From the NCBI GenBank assembly GCA_907163345.1, contig CAJQUN010000004.1, forward strand, positions 13,235,235 to 13,299,234: a stretch of 64,000 nucleotides of DNA. Reading direction: 5' to 3'. Shown in pieces: positions 10,351 to 19,829 of the stretch. This DNA comes from Haberlea rhodopensis (taxonomy: Eukaryota > Streptophyta > Magnoliopsida > Lamiales > Gesneriaceae). Below the pieces are notes generated by a model. The model had not been told where the DNA came from, ran no database searches, and worked only from the letters and a program-made list of their open reading frames with translations. Position 1 is the first letter of the stretch. Each line of letters begins with the position of its first letter. Made by a program: the position numbers and the translations under genes.

Positions 10351-11764
10351 CAGATGATTTTAGGGTGAAAAAATTGAAGAAATTTGGCAAATTGTGGATC
10401 CGATGATAACAGGGAATATATGAACAAAGGGATGGGACAAGTGTTTATTATACGGTAAATTTCTGTGTACTTTCGTCAATTTTTAATTCTTGCACGTTAA
10501 GTTATTCAATTTGAGGTCGCGATTTGCACCGACGAGGTGAGATTTATTCTATAAAGAAAAAGGTCAAAAAGGTTTGGTTCAACCTTTCGAAAATATATAG
10601 GGAATAGACAATATTCTTTTTAATTTATAATATTTTTAAAAACATTTCTACAAAATAACCTTTAAACACATAAAAAAAAAATCAAACAAAAATCAAAAAT
10701 TAAAAGGGTACTTTTCAAAATATTGGTCAAATAAATATCAATTTGTAAAATAATCCTCAAATAATATATAAACACATAAAAATAAGTCGGATAATTGGAA
10801 ATAAATCTCTAAAGCAAATGTTTGATTTGAAGTCAGTCTCTTACTCTCTTATCACAAAAAGTTTATAAACTCCCTCTTCCCAAACTTTGTTTTTATTAAC
10901 TTTAATAATCTTGAAAATCTCTATTTTGCTCTTGATATATTGGGTTCAAAAGGAGAATTTTGTCTACAATCTCTACCTTCTCAAATCTTATTTCTGAAAC
11001 CACAACCACCTTCCTCCTCAAATTTTGTTCTTGTACTGGCTGATGGTTTGAAGTTGAAGAACTTCTTGCATCGATAATCATTGTTAGTGAGTTTTAATGT
11101 CACTCTTCGTAATCTTTATCTAAGAAGAAACTTGAAAATATGGGTTTGTATTTTTGAATATTTTTGGTTCCTTGTTTTCTATTAATGTAGCTTGATCTTT
11201 GGTCCCCTATATTCTATGAATGTAGCTCCATTTTTGGTCCCTGTTGTATGCAAATGCAACCCGATTTTTATCCTTATTTTCTATGATATCATAATGAAGT
11301 AATTTATTGTGGAGTGATTGTGTGTTTATGGGCAAAGGCATTCATACAAGATAGTATAAAATTCTGAGAGTATGTGAATACATGTAACATTGAAGAATCT
11401 CGTACACGCAACAACCATTTAAGTGATGAATATGGGATGCTTCACAATTTAGCTGGAAAATCTGATTGATTGATGTTTTTGGTGTATGATTTGGAATATC
11501 TTAATTTTGTATGTTGTGGTGAATTTCCTAAATGTTCTAACGCACTTTATATCGTGAAAACATGTTAGTCAATGGATATTAACAAGATATGTATTTCTTT
11601 TACAATTATTCATTTGTTCGTATATGGATACTGATCAAAGCCTTTTTATGTGATCTTGTTCCTCTTCTTATAAAGATTGCCTTGATTTGTGTAAGGAATG
11701 GGTTATCTATACTCTGGTCGAATTTGATTACCTTGTCCTATGAGTTATCCATGAAAAGTATCAT
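10351..11764 (-). promoter_or_regulatory. 5' flank of GSDA copy A, probable promoter region
   Basis: Non-coding sequence upstream of the GSDA start codon. On the minus strand a TATAATAAA stretch at about 10446-10454 lies roughly 100 bp before the ATG and could be the TATA box. This is unproven. Further out are AT-rich stretches, and a diverged tandem motif (ATGTAGCTCGATTTTTGGTCCC type) repeats at about 11160-11280. The flank is present in all three blocks with few changes. No separate gene was recognised. A short open frame at 11589-11780 has no protein-like features. Confidence 0.4.
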
Positions 11765-12189
11765 AAATTGTGTTATATAGTACCACAAATTAAATTATAT
11801 AGTACCACAAACTAGTATATAAAATATCACATACTAGTATATATAGTACCACAAACTAGTATATAAAATATCACATACTAGTATATATAGTACCACAAAT
11901 TAGCTTATCTAGTATCACAAATTAGATTATATAGTACCACAAATTAGTATATAGTACCACAAATTAGTATATATAGTACCACAAATTAGCTTATATAGTA
12001 CCGCGTATTAAGTTATGTAATTAACACAAATTAGATTATCTAGTATTACAAACTAATATACATTGTACCACAAATTAGTATATATAATACCACAACTTAT
12101 GTTATCTACCACAAACTAATATATATAGTACCACAAATTAGCTTATATAGTACCACAAATTAGATTATGTAGTATCACAAATTAATATA
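11765..12189 (+). repeat. Left arm of foldback-like AT-rich repeat (A)
   Basis: A run of about 20 degenerate subrepeats of the type ATATAGTACCACAAATTAG, each around 20 bp. It breaks off at the copia 5' LTR and resumes after the 3' LTR at 22360, so the copia element inserted into it. Two internal deletions (about 11946 and 12108) distinguish it from the B and C versions. Confidence 0.8.
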
Positions 12190-12477
12190 TGACACTCCAG
12201 TAACAAAATCAAGCACCATTCATGATTGCATAATTCAAGCAATCCATGATTCAAGCAATCCAATCAATATCAAGCACCATTCATGATTGCATAATTCAAG
12301 CAATCCATGATTCAAGCAATCCGATCAATAATTAGGCTTTAATGTAAATGACACAATGTATGTACCTTCCTTAGTTAAAGGCTAAGTTAAAGGATGAATT
12401 ATAGGAATGTAATTGCTATAAATGTAATATATATATTTGTAATGAAAGGAGGAAAAGATTATTCTGTGCAATTGACA
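12190..12477 (+). repeat. Copia 5' LTR, copy A
   Basis: A 288-bp LTR from TGACACTCCAG to CAATTGACA. It contains a 61-bp internal tandem duplication (about 12208-12329) and a TATAAATG-type sequence at about 12417. The same LTR occurs at 22068, 35133, 45426 and 58875. Confidence 0.92.
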
Positions 12478-12490
12478 TGGTATCAGAGCC
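12478..12490 (+). promoter_or_regulatory. Copia primer binding site (A)
   Basis: TGGTATCAGAGCC directly follows the CA of the LTR. It is complementary to the 3' end of initiator methionine tRNA, which primes minus-strand DNA synthesis in this class. Confidence 0.9.
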
Positions 12491-12840
12491 AGTCAATCAG
12501 ATTAAGAGCTGAAATTTTCAATATTTTTTTTCTTCTTTTCCAACCTTGTGTTGCGCATCCGTCGCTCGGAAATTGTCCGATTCCTTGTCTTCTGAGATCC
12601 CTCTGTGTCGCATCTTTGGGCTCTGAAAATTAGAATTTTTTTGCTGCCAAAAGCGCGACATCATCGATCGGAAATTTTCCGATTCACTGTTCCTCCGAAA
12701 TTTTAGTCGGGTTTTCTCCGATTCCTTGCTGTGTGCACCGATCACGTTTGATTTGGTTTGGGTCTCGAAACACCTATTTATTTTGACAATTGTTGCTTGC
12801 TTTGTCATTTTTTTCCTTCCAATTGCTCACTGCCGTCGTC

Positions 12841-14630
12841 ATGAATAATTCTGAAAATTTTGGTGTGAAATTCTCCGGCAAAAAATACTCGGTGAGGGAA
12901 TTTCAATTCCGTTTATTCGTGATTGGGAAGGAATTATGGGGCCACATTGATGGGAGTGACCCAACTCCTACAGACGCCTCCAAATTAGCACCCTGGCTGA
13001 TCAAAGATGCTAGAATTATGACCTGGATATTAGCATCTGTTGATCCTCTCATTGTGCTCAATTTACGACCATATCAAACCGCCAAAGCCATGTGGGAGTA
13101 TCTCAAGAAAGTTTACAGTCAGAATAATGTGGCTCGACGATTCCAATTGGAATATGAGATTGCAAACTATACTCAGGGCGAACTCTCTGTCCAGGAATAT
13201 TTCACTGGTTTTCAGACGTAATGGGTTGAATTCGCTGATATTATTTACGCTAATGTTTCTGATGGCTCGCTGGCTGCTGTCCAATCAATTCATGAACAGA
13301 GCAAGCGGATCAATTTCTGATGAAATTGAGATCTGAATTCGAAATAGCCAGATCCGCACTGATGAACCGCGATCCCTCTCCCTCATTGGATGTTTGCTTC
13401 GGAGAACTCCTTCGTGAAGAACGTCTTACTACACAGGGGACGTTCCAACACCACACAAACTCGACGAATGTCACTGCTTATGCGTCCCACGTGAAAGGAC
13501 AAATGAAGGACATTCGCAACGTCCAATGCTATACTTGCAAAGAATATGGGCACATGGCAAACCAATGTGTCACTAAGAAATGTAATTACTGCAAGAAGCC
13601 TGGCCACATCATCAAGGACTGTCCCACATGTCCTTCAAATCGACGAACCACCAGTTATCAAGCCACAGTAGGCCCCTCCCCGCCTATAGTTGGAGACTCT
13701 TCGGTTATTACTCCTGAAACCATCCAACAGATGATCGCTTCCGCACTCTCTACTTTAGGCATTCAAGGTAACAATCTCGCTCATTTAAAATCTTGGCTTG
13801 TTGACTCTGGTGCTTCAAAGACCAGGACTTCGGATAATCTTCACAATCTTCGACCATATACCGATTCCTTACAAATTACAGTCGCTGATGGTACTAAACT
13901 TCCGATTCATGAGACTGGTATTATAAATTCCTCCGTCAGAGATGTGTTTGTATCTCCAGCACTGTCTACCAGTCTTTTATCCGTCAGACGGTTAGTTGAT
14001 GACAATTGTAATGTTTTGTTTTCTCGTTCTGGTTGTCTTGTGCAGGATCGGGTGTCAGGGAGGATACTCGCGAAGGGCCCTAATGTTTGACGCTTATTTT
14101 TCTTACATTTTTCCATTCCTTCAGTTATTTCCATGGCATGTAATGCAGTTAATAATACCAATGACATTTGGCACAAGCGTTTGGGTCATCCTAACCCTAT
14201 TGTCTTATCTCATATTATAAAATCGGGTTTGTTGGGAAATAAAAATCAATTGTCATCTCAATTTTCTCTAGATTGTACTAATTGCAAATTAGGAAAGAGT
14301 AAGTCTCTTTCATTTCCGACCCTTGGTACTCGTGCAGAAAAATGTTTTCACTTGATTCATAGTGATGTGTGGGGCGTCTCCCCTGTTATATCTCATGCAC
14401 AATATAAGTATTTTGTTACATTCATTGATGATTATAACAGATACACATGGGTTTATTTTCTTCGGTCCAAATCTGAGGTATTCTCTATGTTCCAACGCTT
14501 TATATCTTTCGTTGAAACTCAATTTTCTACCACTATCAAAATCCTCAGATCTGACTCCGGCGGAGAATACATGTCTCGTCAATTTCATGCTTTCCTTGAA
14601 CAAAAATGTATTATTTCCCAGCAATCTTGT
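12841..14630 (+). pseudogene. Copia gag-protease-integrase, first part, copy A
   Basis: The frame starts at ATG 12841 (MNNSENFGVKFSGKKYS). Copia Gag follows to a TAA at 13219, and coding resumes in another frame after a 1-base shift near 13315. Two CCHC knuckles (CYTCKEYGHMANQC, CNYCKKPGHIIKDC) lie at 13528-13615, the protease motif DSGAS at 13803, then a TGA at 14088 where a glycine is expected. The integrase part has the HHCC zinc region (HKRLGHP, CTNCKLGKSK) and the first catalytic Asp (HSDVWG, about 14363) and the second (RSDSGGEY). The frame is cut by the nested element at 14631. TAA, the frameshift and TGA also occur in copies B and C, so they predate the duplications. Copy A alone has Arg for the conserved Trp in YSVREFQF. 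Confidence 0.9.
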
Positions 14631-16047
14631 TGTTGGAATCGAAGAGGGGGGGGGTGAATGAGATTCCTTGGCTACTTTAGCGTTTTAAAATGAGTTTGTA
14701 AAAATAAAATATTTTGCGCTTGCGGAAGCCTTTAGTCAATCGATAAATAGAAAGAACAAAAATAAATAAATGCGTAAAGGAATTAAAGCAATAAAAGAGA
14801 AGGATATTTGTTATAGAAGTTCGGCGATGAATCGCCTACGTCTCCTCTTCCCGGTTAGATAACCTCCAACCGAGGTTCCATTAGAACAATAGATCTTGGC
14901 CTTGAGGGCTCCAAGTTAGCCACAACCCAACTCTTCCCGAGTTTACAAAGCTCTTCCCTGAGCACACTACTCTTCCCGAGTACACAACGCTCTTCCCGAG
15001 CACAATACCCTTCACGAGTATACAAAGCTCTTCACGAGCTACCAACACTCTTCACGAGTCTTCTTGGCCTTAAGGGCTCCAAGGATAGCCACACACTTGC
15101 ACCAACTAGACTTGTTGATGACTTTACAATTTTCCAACTTGCTTTGGTGTTGGAGGACCTTTACAAGAAATCAAACCAAAAGCACCTTCACGGTGTACTC
15201 ACACGAAGACAACAAGACTTAACAAATGGAAACAATTACTAGCTCCAATACAACAACAATGTATGGAGTTTGTAATGCTATTCAAGAATTTAATAATCAA
15301 AGCTTTGGTATAGTTTGTAGACTTGTTTCTTAGCTTCAAGATGCTCCAAAGCATCCATATTTATAGTGTAGAAGGCCCCCTAGGCTCCTACTAGCCGTTG
15401 CTACTCATAAGGCTGAAATCACTCCAAGATCGCCTCGGACATCGCCTCAGGCGATCACCATCGCCGCGCCCCAACGGTCACCAAAAATCACGCATCGCCT
15501 CAGGCGATCGCTGGATCGCCTCAGGCGATCCAGAGCAAAAATCAAGGTCGTAGCCTCAGCTCCTTCAAATCTTGCATCGCCTCAAACGAACTCCAGATCG
15601 CCTCAGGCGTTCGTGCCATCGCCTCGGGCGTTCAGCCCATCGCCTCGGGCGATCTCCCTGCGCACATGCCCGCGCCATGCCTCGGCGTCGCTTCAGTCGA
15701 TGTGCGGGGGCGAAGTCCTTGTGGCTGCCATCGCCTCAGGCGTTGGTCACCATCGCCTGGGGCGATCTTCCTCGCATGCTCGCCTGGCCATCGCTTCTGT
15801 CGATGTGCGTGGCGATGCCCCTCCTGGCACCCATCGCCTGGGGCGATGATCACCATCGCCTGGGGCGATCCTGGCCAGAATATGCACACTTGATTTTCTT
15901 CAATCCAAACCACTTTTCATCACTTAATCTGCACACTAAGTAGATGCATTAGTATAACAAACACAAGTTTTGTTGATCATCAAAACTCAAAGATTGACCG
16001 GGGATAATTTAACGCATTAAACGCAACCATGCGTTTAAGGCTCAACA
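14631..16047 (-). repeat. TR-GAG 3' LTR (left), copy A
   Basis: A 1,417-bp LTR running TGTTGGAATCG to GGCTCAACA on the plus strand. It holds a degenerate array of CTCTTCCCGAG units at 14931-15065, the reverse complement of a TATA box at about 15362, and a GC-rich palindrome array at about 15425-15880. Confidence 0.9.
15425..15880 (-). repeat. GGCGAT palindrome array in TR-GAG LTR (A, left)
   Basis: About 14 copies of ATCGCCTCAGGCGAT and variants (CTCGGG, CTGGGG centres, GGCGTT ends), spaced irregularly. One member is a perfect 10-bp stem with a 3-base loop (CTGGATCGCC, TCA, GGCGATCCAG, near 15510). In the transcription direction of the element it lies just upstream of the TATA box, so it sits in U3. 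The GC content contrasts strongly with the AT-rich surroundings. Open frames across it are arginine-rich artefacts. Confidence 0.85.
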
Positions 16048-16060
16048 ATCTCCCCCTTTT
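16048..16060 (-). promoter_or_regulatory. Polypurine tract of TR-GAG (A)
   Basis: On the minus strand AAAAGGGGGAGAT ends exactly where the 3' LTR begins. Such a tract primes plus-strand DNA synthesis. Further C-rich CTCCCCC stretches on the plus strand at 16124-16258 are similar but lie further inside. Confidence 0.85.
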
Positions 16061-16711
16061 TGATGATCACAAAACTTGATAAACTTGAATAAGTAATATG
16101 CATGAGATGTGAGTAAAAATAACTCCCCCTTAACAATTGCATACACTACAAGTTAATCAAGCAAATAACTCTCCCCCTCAAACCATGCATACTCAAGCTC
16201 TCCCCCTTAAACTATGCATGAATTAAGGTTAAAGTTTATCACAAAATTCTCCCCCTTTTTGTGATAATCAAAAAGCATAAAATTCAAATAAACATGGCAT
16301 AATTTATATGTTGACATATAGCTTCAAATTACACATGTTCCTTATCAAGCAAGATTAAGTTATATAGAGGTGAATCACAACCATGTGTTTAAGACACTCA
16401 ACAATTAATTCTAAAAGTTGCAATGTGTGCATATGTTCATGCATTCATGCCAAAAACAAAATAATAAAATATCAAGGCATTATAACAAATCATATACTTG
16501 CACATTTTCACATAGCATATTCAAATTGGAATGCAAAGCATATCAAGCTACTTACTATAAAAAGATAAGCATACATCATGCACTTGACTATTTTTGCTAA
16601 GGGGTTATGCCATTTTACTACAATGAATATTGAGCTTCAATATTTATTGATCACAATTAATTTGTGCCAATTAAATTTGAATTGCTCTTTTAATCATGAA
16701 AAAAAAAAATT
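16061..16711 (-). other. TR-GAG spacer between gag and 3' LTR (A)
   Basis: AT-rich sequence where pol would lie in an autonomous element. It has repeated CTCCCCCTT motifs and no protein-like frame. A short open stretch at 16383-16568 looks like chance. Confidence 0.6.
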
Positions 16712-18367
16712 TTACCCTCGATGACAAGAGTTCGTTCTTGTCATTGGTCCAACACCTCGAGCCTCTTCTATGGTGGTGAATAAAACAAACTCCTCATTTG
16801 AGTTGCTTGGCCCTTCATCCTCCAATCCATGGTTGTCCCTACAAGACAAATTAACAATAGAAGGATCTTTGGTACCCATTTGATTTTTGGGTCCTTGTGG
16901 GTTAACTTTCAAAGGCACTTTTGGAATCCATTTCCACCTCTTGTTAGGTTGGTATTGAATTCTAGCAAACCTACACTTATTTTTAGTGTGGCCATTTTTG
17001 CAACAATAGTTACAAGTAGGAGAATCATGCTTTGCTTTGGTCAACAAGCTTGAAAATGATTTTGATTTACTTGAAAAGCCTAACCCGGCTTTGTCAAAGC
17101 TACATCGTTGTAATCCAAGCAATTCACTCATCTTTTGACTACTTTCACTATATTTGCAAAAAGATATCTTTAAAGAATTTAATTCATTTTTCAATGAATT
17201 ATTTTCTTCATCTTTCTTAGCAATCTCAAGTTTGAGTAATTTGTTACTCATCTTGGTTTTGCCAAGAGCATCAATAAGATCATTATAAGATTCTAAAAGT
17301 TCATCAAATGAAGGTACCTCATTGTTACTTTCATCTCCTTCATCTCCAAGAGCCATTAGACAAAGATTGGTGGCTTCTTCTTCATCGGAGTCGCTATCAC
17401 TCCACGTGGCTATGAACGCCTTCTTCTTCCCTTTGTCCTCATTCTTTTTCCTAGGACATTTGTTAGCATAATGACCTTTATCATTACAATTATAACAAGT
17501 TACCTCATTTTTGGATTCATTTTTGGTTGCACTTGAGGTCTTTGACTTGCTATGTTTAGTGAAGAGCTTCTTGAACTTCTTTGTGAATAGGATCATCTCT
17601 TCATCATCATCATCATCATCATCTTCTTCATCATCGGAATGGTCTTTCCTTCCAACCAAAGCGATCCCATTTCTTTTGGATCTATCCTCCTCATTTACTT
17701 CTCTTCTTGTGGCAACTTCAAGCTCATGAGTCACCAATGTGCCATGGAGCTCATCAAGATCATAAGATGCGTTCTCCCCTTTGTTGGACTCGATGATGGC
17801 CGTCCTCTTGGCATCCCATTCCTTTGGTAAGGCTCTTAGTGCTCTCCTCCATATTTGCTTTGGATGATACTTCTCTCCAAGTTGAGCAAGCTCGTTGATA
17901 ATTAGGGTGAGCCTCCTAAACATGGAATCCACCTCTTCTCCGGACTCCATCTCAAATGTCTCATATTTGAGTTGTAGGAGATCAATCTTGGTCTCCTTCA
18001 CTTGGTTGGTTCCTTCATGACAAATTTTCAATTTGTCCCATATCTCCTTAGCGGTTGAGCACATTGAAATCCGGTTGTACTCCTTCATATCTAAAGCACA
18101 ATGCAAAATATTAATCGCTTTAGCATTTTGAGATATTAACATCATATCCGCTTTTGGGAAGTCGTCCATTTCTTTGGGAATACTAATTCCCCCAACATCC
18201 TTTAAAGGAGTATGTGGACCTTTCACAATGATTTTCCATAGATCATAATCTACGGATTGGATATATAGAGAAATTCTATTTTTCCAATACCCGTAGTTAT
18301 CACCCGTGAAAAGCGGAGGGCGATTCGTCGATTGACCTTGAGCAAACTCATTTGCTAGATTAGCCAT
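16712..18367 (-). CDS. Gag of TR-GAG element, intact copy
   Basis: An uninterrupted copia-type Gag of 551 residues from the preferred start MANLANEFAQGQ at 18367. The frame is open eight codons further upstream, to an ATG at 18391. It opens with the typical PPLFTGDNYGYWKNR and DYDLWKIIVKGPHTP and a UBN2-like middle (STAKEIWDKLK, LLQLKYETFEME). An Asp/Glu-rich tract encoded by a TCA/ATC microsatellite (about 17600-17640) follows. Then come two CCHC knuckles, CYNCNDKGHYANKC (about residue 291) and CNYCCKNGHTKNKC (about residue 466). It would form virus-like particles and bind RNA. The sequence recalls Gag of SIRE/Maximus-lineage copia elements, but the lineage is not proven. There is no pol downstream. 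Confidence 0.88.
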   Translation of the reverse strand: MANLANEFAQGQSTNRPPLFTGDNYGYWKNRISLYIQSVDYDLWKIIVKGPHTPLKDVGGISIPKEMDDFPKADMMLISQNAKAINILHCALDMKEYNRISMCSTAKEIWDKLKICHEGTNQVKETKIDLLQLKYETFEMESGEEVDSMFRRLTLIINELAQLGEKYHPKQIWRRALRALPKEWDAKRTAIIESNKGENASYDLDELHGTLVTHELEVATRREVNEEDRSKRNGIALVGRKDHSDDEEDDDDDDDEEMILFTKKFKKLFTKHSKSKTSSATKNESKNEVTCYNCNDKGHYANKCPRKKNEDKGKKKAFIATWSDSDSDEEEATNLCLMALGDEGDESNNEVPSFDELLESYNDLIDALGKTKMSNKLLKLEIAKKDEENNSLKNELNSLKISFCKYSESSQKMSELLGLQRCSFDKAGLGFSSKSKSFSSLLTKAKHDSPTCNYCCKNGHTKNKCRFARIQYQPNKRWKWIPKVPLKVNPQGPKNQMGTKDPSIVNLSCRDNHGLEDEGPSNSNEEFVLFTTIEEARGVGPMTRTNSCHRG

Positions 18368-18400
18368 AAAAAGATTTTGATTTAAAAACAAAAATCAAAT

Positions 18401-18413
18401 GGCTCTGATACCA
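18401..18413 (-). promoter_or_regulatory. Primer binding site of TR-GAG (A)
   Basis: The minus strand reads TGGTATCAGAGCC, separated by two bases from the CA end of the 5' LTR at 18416. It is of initiator-Met tRNA type. Confidence 0.9.
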
Positions 18414-19137
18414 CTTGTTGGAATCGAAGAGGGGGGGTGAATGAGATTCCTTGGCTACTTTAGCGTTTTAAAATGAGTTTGTAAAAATAAAATATTTTGC
18501 GCTTGCGGAAGCCTTTAGTCAATCGATAAATAGAAAGAACAAACATAAATAAATGCGTAAAGGAATTAAAGCAATAAAAGAGAAGGATATTTGTTATAGA
18601 AGTTCGGCGATGAATCGCCTACGTCTCCTCTTCCCGGTTAGATAACCTCCAACCGAGGTTCCACTAGAACAATAGATCTTGGCCTTGAGGGCTCCAAGTT
18701 AGCCACAACCCAACTCTTCCCGAGTTTACAAAGCTCTTCCCGAGCACACTACTCTTCCCGAGTACACAACGCTCTTCCCGAGCACAATACCCTTCACGAG
18801 TATACAAAGCTCTGCACGAGCTACCAACACTCTTCACGAGTCTTCTTGGCCTTAAGGGCTCCAAGGATAGCCACACACTTGCACCAACTAGACTTGTTGA
18901 TGACTTTACAATTTTCCAACTTGCTTTGGTGTTGGAGGACCTTTACAAGAAATCAAACCAAAAGCACCTTCACGGTGTACTCACACGAAGACAACAAGAC
19001 TTAACAAATGGAAACAATTACTAGCTCCAATACAACAACAATGTATGGAGTTTGTAATGCTATTCAAGAATTTAATAATCAAAGCTTTGGTATAGTTTGT
19101 AGACTTGTTTCTTAGCTTCAAGATGCTCCAAAGCATC

Positions 19138-19147
19138 CATATTTATA
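19138..19147 (-). promoter_or_regulatory. TATA box in TR-GAG 5' LTR
   Basis: The minus strand reads TATAAATATG, a strong plant TATA box. The GC-rich palindrome array ends about 60 bp upstream of it, so U3 enhancer and core promoter are adjacent. The transcription start would lie about 30 bp downstream. Confidence 0.65.
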
Positions 19148-19204
19148 GTGTAGAAGGCCCCCTAGGCTCCTACTAGCCGTTGCTACTCATAAGGCTGAAA
19201 TCAC

Positions 19205-19660
19205 TCCAAGATCGCCTCGGACATCGCCTCAGGCGATCACCATCGCCGCGCCCCAACAGTCACCAAAAATCACGCATCGCCTCAGGCGATCGCTGGATCG
19301 CCTCAGGTGATCCAGAGTAAAAATCAAGGCCGTAGCCTCAGCTCCTTCAAATCTTGCATCGCCTCAAACGAACTCCAGATCGCCTCAGGCGTTCGTGCCA
19401 TCGCCTCGGGCGTTCAGCCCATCGCCTCGGGCGATCTCCCTGCGCGCATGCCCGCGCCATGCCTCGACGTCGCTTCAGTCGATGTGCGGGGGCGAAGTCC
19501 TTGTGGCTGCCATCGCCTCAGGCGTTGGTCACCATCGCCTGGGGCGATCTTCCTCGCATGCTCGTCTGGCCATCGCTTCTGTCGATGTCCGTGGCGATGC
19601 CCCTCCTGGCACCCATCGCCTGGGGCGATGATCACCATCGCCTGGGGCGATCCTGGCCAG
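19205..19660 (-). repeat. GGCGAT palindrome array in TR-GAG LTR (A, right)
   Basis: Second copy of the array, in the promoter-bearing LTR. Compared with the left LTR it has several C-to-T or G-to-A changes within CG-containing palindromes (for example GGCGATC to GGTGATC near 19308), which fits deamination of methylated cytosines. Confidence 0.8.
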
Positions 19661-19829
19661 AATATGCACACTTGATTTTCTTCAATCCAAACCACTTTTC
19701 ATCACTTAATCTGCACACTAAGTAGATGCATTAGTATAACAAACACAAGTTTTGTTGATCATCAAAACTCAAAGATTGACCGGGGATAATTTAACACATT
19801 AAACGCAACCATGCGTTTAAGGCTCAACA

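Larger units (their letters stand above)
14631..19829 (-). mobile_element. Gag-only LTR retrotransposon (TR-GAG type), copy A
   Basis: A complete minus-strand element of 5,199 bp inside the copia integrase, with target duplication CTTGT (14626-14630 and 19830-19834). In element order: 5' LTR 19829-18416, primer site 18413-18401, gag 18367-16712, about 650 bp of spacer, polypurine tract at 16060-16048, and 3' LTR 16047-14631. It encodes Gag but no protease, integrase, reverse transcriptase or RNase H, so it must borrow these from a related autonomous copia element. This fits the TR-GAG class of non-autonomous plant elements. By eye the LTRs differ at about 1% of positions, mostly C-to-T or G-to-A changes. 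Confidence 0.92.
18416..19829 (-). repeat. TR-GAG 5' LTR (right), copy A
   Basis: A 1,414-bp LTR that drives the minus-strand element. On the minus strand it starts TGTTGAGCC and ends CGATTCCAACA. The palindrome array (about 19205-19660) is followed by the TATA box at 19147-19138, then the transcribed leader with the CTCTTCCCGAG-type array at 18714-18845. Confidence 0.9.

Noticed and set aside
12518..12808. 96-residue minus-strand frame in the copia leader, repeated at 35461 and 45754
   Set aside because: It is antisense to the leader between primer site and gag, present in all copies by duplication, with no protein-like features.
15572..15943. Arginine- and proline-rich frames on both strands in the TR-GAG LTR (also 19307-19725 and 38514-38885)
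   Set aside because: All are produced by the GC-rich palindrome array, which is open in several frames on both strands at once. They lie in an LTR promoter region.
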